Shown here piece by piece: positions 17,272 through 25,342 of a stretch of DNA of 64,000 nt. The notes below the pieces were generated by a model. The model was not told the DNA's origin. It made no database searches and worked only from the letters and a program-made list of their open reading frames with translations. Position 1 is the first letter of the stretch; each line of letters begins with the position of its first letter. The DNA comes from Prevotella multiformis DSM 16608 (GTDB lineage: Bacteria > Bacteroidota > Bacteroidia > Bacteroidales > Bacteroidaceae): NCBI RefSeq assembly GCF_000191065.1, contig NZ_GL872282.1, forward strand, positions 489,167 through 553,166, in the 5' to 3' direction. Position numbers and translations under genes: made by a program.

Positions 17272-19077
17272 CTATCCCAGTATTCCTTTCAGCAGGAACG
17301 TGGCATTCTGGTTGCGTGCCACCCCTTTTGTAATCTTATAGGAATAAGTGATGTCCTCGCCCAGTCCGATTTCAAAGCAGTAGTTGTGGAAGCGGGCGGG
17401 CTGTTCGTCTTCCAGCTTCGACAGTTCGAGGTCGTGCGTGGCGATGACGCCTGTGACGTTCCGACCGGCGATGTGCTGCAGGAAGAGACGTGAGCCGTTC
17501 AGCTTGTCGAGCGAGTTCGTACCCTTCAGTATTTCGTCAAGGATGATCAGGCTCGGCACACGCTCGTCCAGTGAGGAAAGCAGCTGTTTCAGACGGAGCA
17601 GTTCGGCATTGAAGTAGGAGATGCCGTGGGTGAGGTCGTCGGTGGTGCGCATACTCGTGAAGAGATGGAACACCGAGACCCTCAACTGGCGGGCAAAGAC
17701 AGGCAGACCGTTCATCGCCAGCAGATAATTGATGCCTATGGAGCGCAGGAAGGTGCTCTTGCCTGCCATGTTCGCACCCGTGATGATATAATACTCATGG
17801 TCGAGGATATTGAAGTCGTTTGCCACAGCCTGCTCGCCGAGGAAAGGATGATAAAGCCCTTTCGCTTCATAAACCACCCTGTCGTCCCCGCTGATTTCAG
17901 CCTGCGCCGCCCTGTCTTCATTCAACCGGTAGTTGCCCATTGACACCAGTGCGTCAAAGAGATTCAAGGTACCGATCCACTCGTCTGTGCGCTGTTCATA
18001 CGTATGCTGCCAGCGCAGGAAGAGCCGTATGATGGTGATGTCTATCAAGGCAAAGCTGTTGAAGATGAATACACCGACCTCGTTGCTTCTGTTGTCAATC
18101 TTCTGCAGGATAAGTTCCAACCGTTCAAAAGATTCTTCCGCACCCGAAAGTTTCTTCTTCAACGCCTGGAGTTCAGCCGATCTGAACCCGGTCTTGTCGA
18201 TCAACTTCAACACCTGCAAGTAGCCATCCACCTGTGTATGTACCTTTGCGATCAGCCCGGAGATAACACGCATGTGCTTATGCCCACTAAGGAAGGAGAA
18301 CATAAAGTTGAACATTCCCCACCACACGGGCAGCAAGGATGGAACCAATCCCATGATAGAAAGGACGATACTCACGTAGAAACCGAGCAGGTCAGCATAA
18401 CAGAAATAACGAAACAGTGGACTGTGGAAGACCTTTGGGAAGGTCTGATGATAAACAGCTGTCAGTGCTTTCAACACCTCTTCCGTATTGATACGCTCCT
18501 TAACGCCCAAGGATTTGAAGGCTGACAGGAATGTTTCCTCTTGTCCCAGTTCGTCGACAGCCTCCGTTCTTCGTCGGATCTGCCCGACAAGCTCTTCTCT
18601 CTTCGCACTTCCCCATTCCGTAGACAGACAGGCTGCCAAACGGTCACTGCCACCCGTTGAGATACTACGGTTCATCCTTTGGAACAGCGAACCTGTACCG
18701 AAGACATCCATATCGAAGGTATAGGAATGTTGCGGACAGACATATTGCTCGCCAGCTTCAAAGCCCGAGAAATTACCATGCTGATAGTCTATCTCGTTCT
18801 GATAAACCTGCAGCAACGCTTCCCCGGCCTTTATCCTGCGGTCGTTCCGCACATCAAGACGCCGGATGTAAAGATATAAAAACAATGCAGCCAAGGCACA
18901 AAGAAGTGCCCAGGCTGCATTATCTAATAAGGTGTAGAGAACTACAAATCCTATTGCAAGTAAAAAAGAACCTATCTCCGTCAGAATAAAAGCCCGACTA
19001 TGATTGCGGAGAGAGACGAGCATCCTGCCTGTCTCCTCTGCCTTCTGCTGATATAAAACAGTCAAATCTTTATTCAT
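17272..19077 (-). CDS. MutS-family ATPase with predicted membrane helices
   Basis: This 601-residue protein has the MutS ATPase at its C-terminus: Walker A TGANMAGKSTFLR near residue 425, FTSMRTTDDL, Walker B SLIILDEILKGTNS and the H-loop ATHDLEL. It lacks the mismatch-recognition domain of true MutS. Hydrophobic segments near residues 30-70 and 235-265 suggest anchoring in the inner membrane, with the ATPase inside. Its cellular role is unknown; a mismatch-repair job is unlikely. It begins 30 bp after the stop of the Omp28-like gene and could be the last gene of that operon. Confidence 0.8.
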   Translation of the reverse strand: MNKDLTVLYQQKAEETGRMLVSLRNHSRAFILTEIGSFLLAIGFVVLYTLLDNAAWALLCALAALFLYLYIRRLDVRNDRRIKAGEALLQVYQNEIDYQHGNFSGFEAGEQYVCPQHSYTFDMDVFGTGSLFQRMNRSISTGGSDRLAACLSTEWGSAKREELVGQIRRRTEAVDELGQEETFLSAFKSLGVKERINTEEVLKALTAVYHQTFPKVFHSPLFRYFCYADLLGFYVSIVLSIMGLVPSLLPVWWGMFNFMFSFLSGHKHMRVISGLIAKVHTQVDGYLQVLKLIDKTGFRSAELQALKKKLSGAEESFERLELILQKIDNRSNEVGVFIFNSFALIDITIIRLFLRWQHTYEQRTDEWIGTLNLFDALVSMGNYRLNEDRAAQAEISGDDRVVYEAKGLYHPFLGEQAVANDFNILDHEYYIITGANMAGKSTFLRSIGINYLLAMNGLPVFARQLRVSVFHLFTSMRTTDDLTHGISYFNAELLRLKQLLSSLDERVPSLIILDEILKGTNSLDKLNGSRLFLQHIAGRNVTGVIATHDLELSKLEDEQPARFHNYCFEIGLGEDITYSYKITKGVARNQNATFLLKGILG

Positions 19078-19107
19078 AACGCAAATAAGTAATAAACTGA
19101 AGCTGCA

Positions 19108-20430
19108 TCAACGTGTTACAACTTCTTTACACACACGTCCGTCGCTGTACTTCACAATGTTGATACCCTTCTGTGGAGTCGTAATACGACGACCGTCAAG
19201 TGTGTAGCGTGCTGTTTCAACAACAGTTTCTTTTCCTTCTGAAACAGAAGAGATAGCAGTGGTATTGGCAGGAGAAATAGTGCACTTGGCAGCATTTTCA
19301 ATTTGTCCTGTCTTGATGTTGATCAGCAATACACAGACTTTCAGTTTTGTCTTGTCCTGTATAAGTTTCTTACTGGAAATATTCCTGAAGACGTATGTAT
19401 GGCTCTGCGGTCTGTCTGCCTTAATCGGAGTTTGGATGTAACCTGTCAAAGGAGCTTTGACACCTTCTGCTGCAATAGCGACAAAGTTGTTCTCAAGACC
19501 TTTAACAGCATAATCAGCCTTGATAAAGTAATCAAGTTCATCCGACACGCCAAGTTCTTCCGTTCTCCCCGAATAATAGTTGTTCTGATACCAGTTGGGA
19601 TTTGACATTCCGTCTTCCGTCAGCACGTACGCAAAGCCGTATGCAACATCTTCCTTATCAACACAGAACGTAACACGAGGAGTAACCGTGATGTTCTCCT
19701 GCCGGTCATCCCACGTAGCTGTGACATCTATGTCCATATCAGCCCCTCTTGACCGTTCCTCTTCAAACTCGGTTATAGCCTTGACATAACCCAGAAAAAG
19801 ATTTCTGTTCATGTGAAGTGTGGGACGGCTCCTGTAATCTGCAGCTTTCCAGGCATAGTCCGTACAACTTAATGGATCTGCTCTACCTCCTGTATGAACT
19901 GCAATACCAATGAAGTCATCGGGATAATTCTTTGCAAGATTCTCCATAAGCGCAATGCCGCGTGGACAGTAGCCACACCACATTGCCGTATATTCCTCTA
20001 CCACGATTTTCCGATGGGGCACTTTCGTAACCGTAACTCTCGGAAGCGTAGCATGGTTAACTGAAGTACCATTAACCTCACCGTTCACTTTGGTAATCGT
20101 AAACAGAAGGTCTGTTTCCGAAACCTGTGTGTGGGGCGGTACATCCACCTCTATCGTCGCTCCCTCCATGCGGTTCAATGGTTCTGGAAGGACATAGTTC
20201 TTCGAAACCAATACTTCTCCATTGAAAGACAGCGTGTAGTCGAAGTTGCGGATAACTGTGCTGCCATAATTGGTAATCAGCAGCTTTCCTTTCGCACTCT
20301 TTGCCGTGATGGGTACATATACTTTCTGCCCTGTAGAAGGTATCAGGTTGTGATCCTCGGCACTGACATTACCTGCATGACAGATGACAGCGACGAGGAA
20401 AAGGAATTGTAGATAAAGTTTTTTTGACAT
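19108..20430 (-). CDS. Exported Omp28/thioredoxin-fold protein with C-terminal sorting tail
   Basis: It has a signal peptide (residues 1-24, ending VSA), an N-terminal beta-sandwich of about 110 residues, then an Omp28-like thioredoxin fold with the redox-type motif AMWCGYCPRG (near residue 150). A further ~200-residue domain follows, then a tail ARYTLDGRRI … GINIVKYSDGR, of the kind that Prevotellaceae proteins exported by the type IX route carry. Predicted place: cell surface or outer-membrane-attached. It is last or next to last in an operon of exported thioredoxin-fold proteins. The exact partner is unknown. Confidence 0.75.
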   Translation of the reverse strand: MSKKLYLQFLFLVAVICHAGNVSAEDHNLIPSTGQKVYVPITAKSAKGKLLITNYGSTVIRNFDYTLSFNGEVLVSKNYVLPEPLNRMEGATIEVDVPPHTQVSETDLLFTITKVNGEVNGTSVNHATLPRVTVTKVPHRKIVVEEYTAMWCGYCPRGIALMENLAKNYPDDFIGIAVHTGGRADPLSCTDYAWKAADYRSRPTLHMNRNLFLGYVKAITEFEEERSRGADMDIDVTATWDDRQENITVTPRVTFCVDKEDVAYGFAYVLTEDGMSNPNWYQNNYYSGRTEELGVSDELDYFIKADYAVKGLENNFVAIAAEGVKAPLTGYIQTPIKADRPQSHTYVFRNISSKKLIQDKTKLKVCVLLINIKTGQIENAAKCTISPANTTAISSVSEGKETVVETARYTLDGRRITTPQKGINIVKYSDGRVCKEVVTR

Positions 20431-20460
20431 ATCAGATAGCGGATTATATGAGGTGAAAAC

Positions 20461-21135
20461 TTAACGGACAATGTACTTGCGGGTAGAAACAATCCCCTTT
20501 GCATCTTTCTGCTTCACGATATAGACACCCTTAGGGAGTTCTGACAAAGACGTGAGTTGCCTGTGCAGCAATACGCCCCGGACGTTGAAGACATCGTAAG
20601 TGCCGCCGTTCTGTGAAGATGCGGACGCAATGCCTGCTGCCTTAGTATCGAACTTAACGGTAATCGTCGGACCTTCCTTCTCTTCCTCTGAACCAGATTC
20701 TTTTGTAGTAAGCTTCAGGGTAACTGTACATGTTTCGCTTTCTCCATAAGAATGCTTTACTTCAACAAATTCCTTATCGAGACCGACGGGGAAAAGCTTG
20801 CTGCCTAACTTATAAGTACCAACCTCCGAATGAAAAGTACAGTTTTCATACGCACAAACCTGTACATCCCCCTCATATATATCGTTAACAGTATAGGAAA
20901 GAGATACATTCAGGGCCTTATCCGCCCTGTTCTGAATATACACCTTTCCTGTAATTTTATTTCCCCCAGAAGTGAGGGGATCCTGTTCTACCTTATTCAG
21001 GACAACTGTTGTGTTGCTGGGGATAACTCTGCCTTGCTCATCTAAGAAGGCTACTTCGTTAGAACTTGTCTGTGCCTGTACACTGACAAAAAGACTGGTC
21101 AGCAGACCAAAGAACATCAGTAATCGCAATTTCAT
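20461..21135 (-). CDS. Exported protein of unknown function with C-terminal sorting tail
   Basis: A signal peptide (residues 1-21, ending VQAQ) is followed by a beta-rich domain of about 130 residues with two Cys (CAYENC), an acidic linker (SGSEEEKEG) and a sorting-tail-like end (YDVFNVRGVLL … LPKGVYIVK). I recognise no catalytic motif. It lies 30 bp upstream of the Omp28/thioredoxin gene and 43 bp downstream of the Omp28 lipoprotein gene on the same strand, so it probably shares their message. Confidence 0.7.
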   Translation of the reverse strand: MKLRLLMFFGLLTSLFVSVQAQTSSNEVAFLDEQGRVIPSNTTVVLNKVEQDPLTSGGNKITGKVYIQNRADKALNVSLSYTVNDIYEGDVQVCAYENCTFHSEVGTYKLGSKLFPVGLDKEFVEVKHSYGESETCTVTLKLTTKESGSEEEKEGPTITVKFDTKAAGIASASSQNGGTYDVFNVRGVLLHRQLTSLSELPKGVYIVKQKDAKGIVSTRKYIVR

Positions 21136-21178
21136 ATTAAGTCTTTTAAATTTTATGTTTTAATTAATTGTAATCTGT

Positions 21179-21973
21179 TTATAAAAGGGAAACCTTTTGG
21201 CGGACAGCCTGCAACACACCGCTGTCGTTATAGAAGAATGCTACCACCCATGCTTTGCCCGGCACGATGCCGTCGGGAAGTGGGTAAGTGGTCTTTTCCT
21301 TCTGTACTTTCTTGGGAGTGAGCGTTAACTCCGCACCCCATTCCCCGTTGATGGCAGCACGGAACACATGATTATGCGTATACTCCTTGTCCAACTTATC
21401 CCCAGGGAATAGCTGTGGTGCAACGACTCCGTCCTCCACCAGCCAAAGCTGCAGCCTTCCCTGCATTTCTTCCGCCAGTGTCTTCAAGTCTGTTTCTATC
21501 TCCACATGGCGTTTGTCAGCGTCATACTGACATTTAAGGTCTATACCGACCGTTGTCGTCCGAGCGAACTCGTCATACACACGACCAGCCCAAGCATCCT
21601 TGGAGAGCACTCCTCCCCGACGATTGACAATGGCTTTCGGCACATTCGGCACAGCCCAATGCTTATAATAGGCATCGCCCGCATCTGTACGCAAGCCTGT
21701 AAAGCCAGACATGCTCTTGAATGAAAGCGGACCTGCATGGATGGCGACGGCTATCAGCTTGTCATCACCATAGCGGGCCTGCAGCTGTGTAATAGCCTCA
21801 GTAGCTGCAGGACAGAAGATGCAACGCTGCCCCGTGAAGTCTTCAATCAGCACATTGCGCTGAACAGTAGCTGCCGGGACTTCAATAAGCCGATCGTCAG
21901 ATGCGACGGAATCGCAGCCGGTCAGAAGGGCAACGGCAGCCAGAAGAAAGATATATAACCTTTTCATTTCCAT
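21179..21973 (-). CDS. Omp28-family lipoprotein with CxxC thioredoxin fold
   Basis: A lipoprotein signal with lipobox LLTGC (Cys 20) leads into an Omp28 domain with EDFTGQRCIFCPAATEA near residues 44-60 and the family motif AVAIHAGPLSF. The CxxC suggests thiol-disulfide chemistry, though Omp28 activity is not well established. The start codon shares a base with the stop of the upstream barrel gene (TGATG), a clear sign of coupling. I kept the first ATG for that reason; a second Met two codons later is equally possible. Confidence 0.8.
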   Translation of the reverse strand: MEMKRLYIFLLAAVALLTGCDSVASDDRLIEVPAATVQRNVLIEDFTGQRCIFCPAATEAITQLQARYGDDKLIAVAIHAGPLSFKSMSGFTGLRTDAGDAYYKHWAVPNVPKAIVNRRGGVLSKDAWAGRVYDEFARTTTVGIDLKCQYDADKRHVEIETDLKTLAEEMQGRLQLWLVEDGVVAPQLFPGDKLDKEYTHNHVFRAAINGEWGAELTLTPKKVQKEKTTYPLPDGIVPGKAWVVAFFYNDSGVLQAVRQKVSLL

Positions 21974-23604
21974 CAGAAGTTATAATTATAAGAGAGTGTA
22001 AGTCCTTTGGTTGCAGGAATATAACGACATACTCCGCCCGAACAGTTAAACCCTGCGCGGGTACGACCATAGCCTAATTGCAACCGATGTGCCCCACCAC
22101 TGTAAGTTACATAGCCCTGATAATAATGCACATGAGTATTGCCTGCATTATAGAGGTCGCTCACCGTGAACATCCAATGCGGTGCAAGCGACAATTCCGC
22201 AAGCCCGAACGCCCAGTCCTTGTCACCATCTTTCGAGGAAAGGTACTGCCCCTCCACACGCAAGGTTGTCTTGGGTGCCAGCTTCTGCTTCACATCCGCC
22301 ACGAAGATATGCGAACGCAACATGCCTCCATGTCCTTCGAGTAGAGTCTGGTTGTAACGCTGGTTCATGTACATAAGGTTTAGCTTCGTATCTTTACAGA
22401 GTCGTTTCTCCAGCTGTACATCAATATCCTGATAATAGGTGGATGCTCCCCACGCCCAGAACGGACTTCCATAGCCGTCGGTACCACTGCCACCTGTGTC
22501 ATTCCTGCGCACTGAATGAACATGCGAGAAGTTCACTTTTGCCGTTGTACCATACTTACCTCCCATCATAGAACCTTTCAGAAAGGTATAGGCTGCCATC
22601 GCCTGATAAGCCCACTCGCCCTCGGGGCGTGTGGCATAGGGATAGAGTGCTGCCAGGGTATAGGTGTGTTCCATCGTGAATGGCGGCAGGTGATTGACGA
22701 AGGATGAGCTTCCCTCCATGCTTCTACTACTGCGAAAAGCCATATTCGTACTGCGCTTGGCTTGCAGGAGCAGACTCATTCCACGCTTCGAATAAGAACC
22801 CGAAAGCATTGCCACATAGCCATTGCGATAGATGTAACCATTATCATGGGAAGGATCTTGCGACTTCATTGCCATCTCTGCCAATACATTAAACGCACGA
22901 TGCTGCACACGCAAGCGCACATCGAAGGCATTGACATAGAGAGGAAGGTGCAAACGGTGAGTCGGATCGGTCATTATCACCTCATCTTTCTCATACTTAT
23001 TGACATAGGAGGCTCCCAGCGTAACATAGGTGTTATGCTGCTGGAGAGACTTACACAGCTCATCAATGTCCCATTCCACATCAGCTCCTGTCATCCAGCT
23101 TTTGTTGTGATTCCAATATCTACGCTGACGACCGGTGAGTGCCTTGATTGCGACACCAGCCCCAGGGCGGTAGCTTAACCGCACGCCCTGCAGGGAATTG
23201 TCAACACCGAGACTGCGCTCTTCATAGGAACGGAGAATGAAACCCGACCCGAACTGTTCGTAAAAACTGCCCAAGGTCAGCTCCGCATTCTTACAACGAC
23301 CTTTCAGATAAGCGTAGGGAATGCCCCAACCTTTAAAATCGTTCTCGTATCCGGGGAGCGGATGCTTCAGATACTCCAGCCTTGCCCCGGCCTCTACATA
23401 ACGGCTTGTGGCTTTCAGATCAAGATAAGTATTCGTCAGAAAACGTCCGTCAGAAGTCTCAGCTCCTGTCTTATCATCCTTTTCAGGCAGGAGAATATCG
23501 CTCTGAATACTCCCGGAAAGCCGCAGCCTGTCAGAAGACTCCTGTGCACAGAGCGGCATGAAGGCTGTGGCTGCGAGTAATCCTGTCAGTATATATCTTT
23601 TCAT
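21973..23604 (-). CDS. DUF6029-type outer-membrane beta-barrel protein
   Basis: The 543-residue protein has a signal peptide (ending LCAQ) and then alternating short beta-strands rich in Tyr, Trp and Gly up to a C-terminal aromatic strand (LTLSYNYNF). That is the look of a barrel without a TonB plug. It overlaps the TlpA-like gene by 4 bp and the Omp28 gene by 1 bp. Function is unknown. Its constant company of thioredoxin-fold proteins here suggests a role in export, or in disulfide handling at the outer membrane. Confidence 0.75.
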   Translation of the reverse strand: MKRYILTGLLAATAFMPLCAQESSDRLRLSGSIQSDILLPEKDDKTGAETSDGRFLTNTYLDLKATSRYVEAGARLEYLKHPLPGYENDFKGWGIPYAYLKGRCKNAELTLGSFYEQFGSGFILRSYEERSLGVDNSLQGVRLSYRPGAGVAIKALTGRQRRYWNHNKSWMTGADVEWDIDELCKSLQQHNTYVTLGASYVNKYEKDEVIMTDPTHRLHLPLYVNAFDVRLRVQHRAFNVLAEMAMKSQDPSHDNGYIYRNGYVAMLSGSYSKRGMSLLLQAKRSTNMAFRSSRSMEGSSSFVNHLPPFTMEHTYTLAALYPYATRPEGEWAYQAMAAYTFLKGSMMGGKYGTTAKVNFSHVHSVRRNDTGGSGTDGYGSPFWAWGASTYYQDIDVQLEKRLCKDTKLNLMYMNQRYNQTLLEGHGGMLRSHIFVADVKQKLAPKTTLRVEGQYLSSKDGDKDWAFGLAELSLAPHWMFTVSDLYNAGNTHVHYYQGYVTYSGGAHRLQLGYGRTRAGFNCSGGVCRYIPATKGLTLSYNYNF

Positions 23605-24101
23605 AGCGACTGTCTGCCGGCAACTTCTTTCACCTTTTCATAAAGCTCTGCTTCTGCACCGTCGGTATAGCCGTTGTGCTTATAGACGACATTCCCCTGT
23701 CCGTCAAGCAGTAAAGTGTAGGGTACTGACTGGATGCCCAACGCACGACGCAGCTCGCCGTTAGGGTCGAGCAGTACATCATACCGCCATCCGTTCTGGT
23801 CGACCAGTGGCTTCACCTTGTTGACATTCTGTGCCTGGTCGATGGATACGGCTACGATTCGCACGCCTGTTTCGCGCTGCCAGTCATCGTAAAGCTCGTC
23901 AATACTCTTGAGTTCACGATTACAAGGCTTGCACCAAGTAGCAAAAAAAGCAATAACAAGGGGCTTCCCGTTATTAGAAATAGTGTCGGTTTGTACAGTT
24001 CTCCCTTCTATGTCTTTGAGGATTACTTCAGGCAGGCGTTCTTGTGCACCGGCCGCAAAGCTGACCATCAGTAAACAAAGGGATAAAAAAAACTTTTTCA
24101 T
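23601..24101 (-). CDS. TlpA-like periplasmic thioredoxin
   Basis: It has a signal peptide (residues 1-19, ending AGAQ) and a TlpA/AhpC-type thioredoxin fold with ATWCKPCNREL (CxxC near residues 55-58) and the cis-Pro loop SVPYTLLL. It probably reduces disulfides in the periplasm. It is first in a tight operon (4-bp overlap with the barrel gene), and a very good promoter lies just upstream. Confidence 0.88.
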   Translation of the reverse strand: MKKFFLSLCLLMVSFAAGAQERLPEVILKDIEGRTVQTDTISNNGKPLVIAFFATWCKPCNRELKSIDELYDDWQRETGVRIVAVSIDQAQNVNKVKPLVDQNGWRYDVLLDPNGELRRALGIQSVPYTLLLDGQGNVVYKHNGYTDGAEAELYEKVKEVAGRQSL

Positions 24102-24124
24102 CTCGTTTAGTTAAAATGCGGCTG

Positions 24125-24155
24125 CAAATTTACGAAAAAAAAACGATACCACAAA
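24125..24155 (-). promoter_or_regulatory. Promoter of the TlpA/DUF6029/Omp28 operon
   Basis: On the minus strand TTTG (24152-24155) stands 19 bp before TAAATTTG (24125-24132), a full match to the Bacteroidota housekeeping promoter. The leader is about 20 bases. Confidence 0.8.
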
Positions 24156-24452
24156 GGCGGCTTACCCTTCCTTAAGGGCCGTTTTGCCGGATACCGATTC
24201 TCTCCCTCAGGTTCTCCTCTTCTTCTCTCTGCCTCCTGTCTGTCCGCAGACGGCTGAAAACGAGCAGCCGAGGTTCTTATACATGGATTTAGAGAAAGGA
24301 CGTGCGCATTCAAGAACAGCGGCACGCATGGCTTTTTGAAACTATGCGTGCCGCTGTTTTATCCTATGATGTTTGCCGGAACAGAAACATATTAATGTCT
24401 TTCCTGCCATTTCCTTCCAGGGCAGCTCCCCGCCCCCTGTTCTGTATAGGAG
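24156..24452. other. Intergenic stretch with terminator
   Basis: Apart from the hairpin at 24315-24360 and the upstream part of the TlpA promoter I see nothing here. Confidence 0.5.
24315..24360. terminator. Terminator hairpin below the heme operon
   Basis: A perfect 15-bp stem (AACAGCGGCACGCAT with ATGCGTGCCGCTGTT) has a 16-base loop. It lies 93 bp past the stop of the membrane-protein gene on the minus strand. The better T run is on the plus strand, so it may work mainly as a barrier or as a two-way terminator. Confidence 0.65.
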
Positions 24453-25325
24453 TCAACTGCCGGCGCGTTTCCGCTTGGAAGCCTTCAGCCAGAAATAAGC
24501 CAGCAGGAGGATGAAAGCCGCAAGGATGCAGAGCAGCAGCGTGCTGTACTTCTCCGGTTCTACCCAGAACTCGTGGAAGAAGTTGATGCGTCCGAGGATC
24601 TCGACAGGTGTCCAGAAGACGATCACCGTCGCCACGGCCATGCGGATATTGGCTCCCCATGCGGCGATGCGGAGCTGGCGGCGGAGCATGAAGAGCGACC
24701 CGATGAAGCAGCCGATGCCCACGAGATAGGTCACAGGATGGTGGTCGCCGAGGAAGTTCTTGTCGTAGCAGAACATCAGCAGGAGGTAGAACGCCCAGAG
24801 GATCATGTTCAGCTCCATGAAGGTGATGATGGAGGTGTGGTGCGTCATGGGCTGCATGACGATTTTGTTCTTGCGCGCACCGAAGAGCTTTTCCTGAATC
24901 CACGTGATGAAGTCGCAGCCGTTGCGCGTGCTGAAGATGTACATCGTCATCACCATCATCCACAGCCCGAAGGAGGCCGGCATGATGAGGTATTCAGGTT
25001 TCGTGACGACGACGCCGTTCTCTATCTCGGGCTGCACGCCGTAGCGGCGGGCATAATAAAGGAAGAGGAACTCCACCCAGCCGGTCCAGAAGAGCAGGCC
25101 GCCGAGGAGTCCCCAGAGCGTCTGGCGGGTGTCGCCTTTGACGAACACGCCGATGATGACCATCACCAGTCCTGCGAAACCCATCATGAAGCCGGCATAA
25201 TGTACGGCTTCGGGCTGCATGAACTTCTCCATCAGGATCATGAGGGCATGGCCCAGCGGCATCGTGAACAGTACAAGAATGAACGAGGCGAGCGTGCGCC
25301 ACCAGTATATCTTTTTCTTTTCCAT
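24453..25325 (-). CDS. Polytopic inner-membrane protein, last gene of the heme operon
   Basis: This 290-residue protein has seven or eight hydrophobic segments (for example near residues 12-35, 45-62, 70-92, 117-137, 168-188, 198-215, 258-280) and a Lys/Arg-rich C-terminus. I do not recognise the family. Several Met and His residues sit near the membrane (MQPMTHHTS). It starts 17 bp after the HmuR-like receptor stops, so it belongs to the same operon. A role in moving heme or its products over the inner membrane is only a guess. Confidence 0.7.
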   Translation of the reverse strand: MEKKKIYWWRTLASFILVLFTMPLGHALMILMEKFMQPEAVHYAGFMMGFAGLVMVIIGVFVKGDTRQTLWGLLGGLLFWTGWVEFLFLYYARRYGVQPEIENGVVVTKPEYLIMPASFGLWMMVMTMYIFSTRNGCDFITWIQEKLFGARKNKIVMQPMTHHTSIITFMELNMILWAFYLLLMFCYDKNFLGDHHPVTYLVGIGCFIGSLFMLRRQLRIAAWGANIRMAVATVIVFWTPVEILGRINFFHEFWVEPEKYSTLLLCILAAFILLLAYFWLKASKRKRAGS

Positions 25326-25342
25326 TGTCTGTAGGATGTGTT

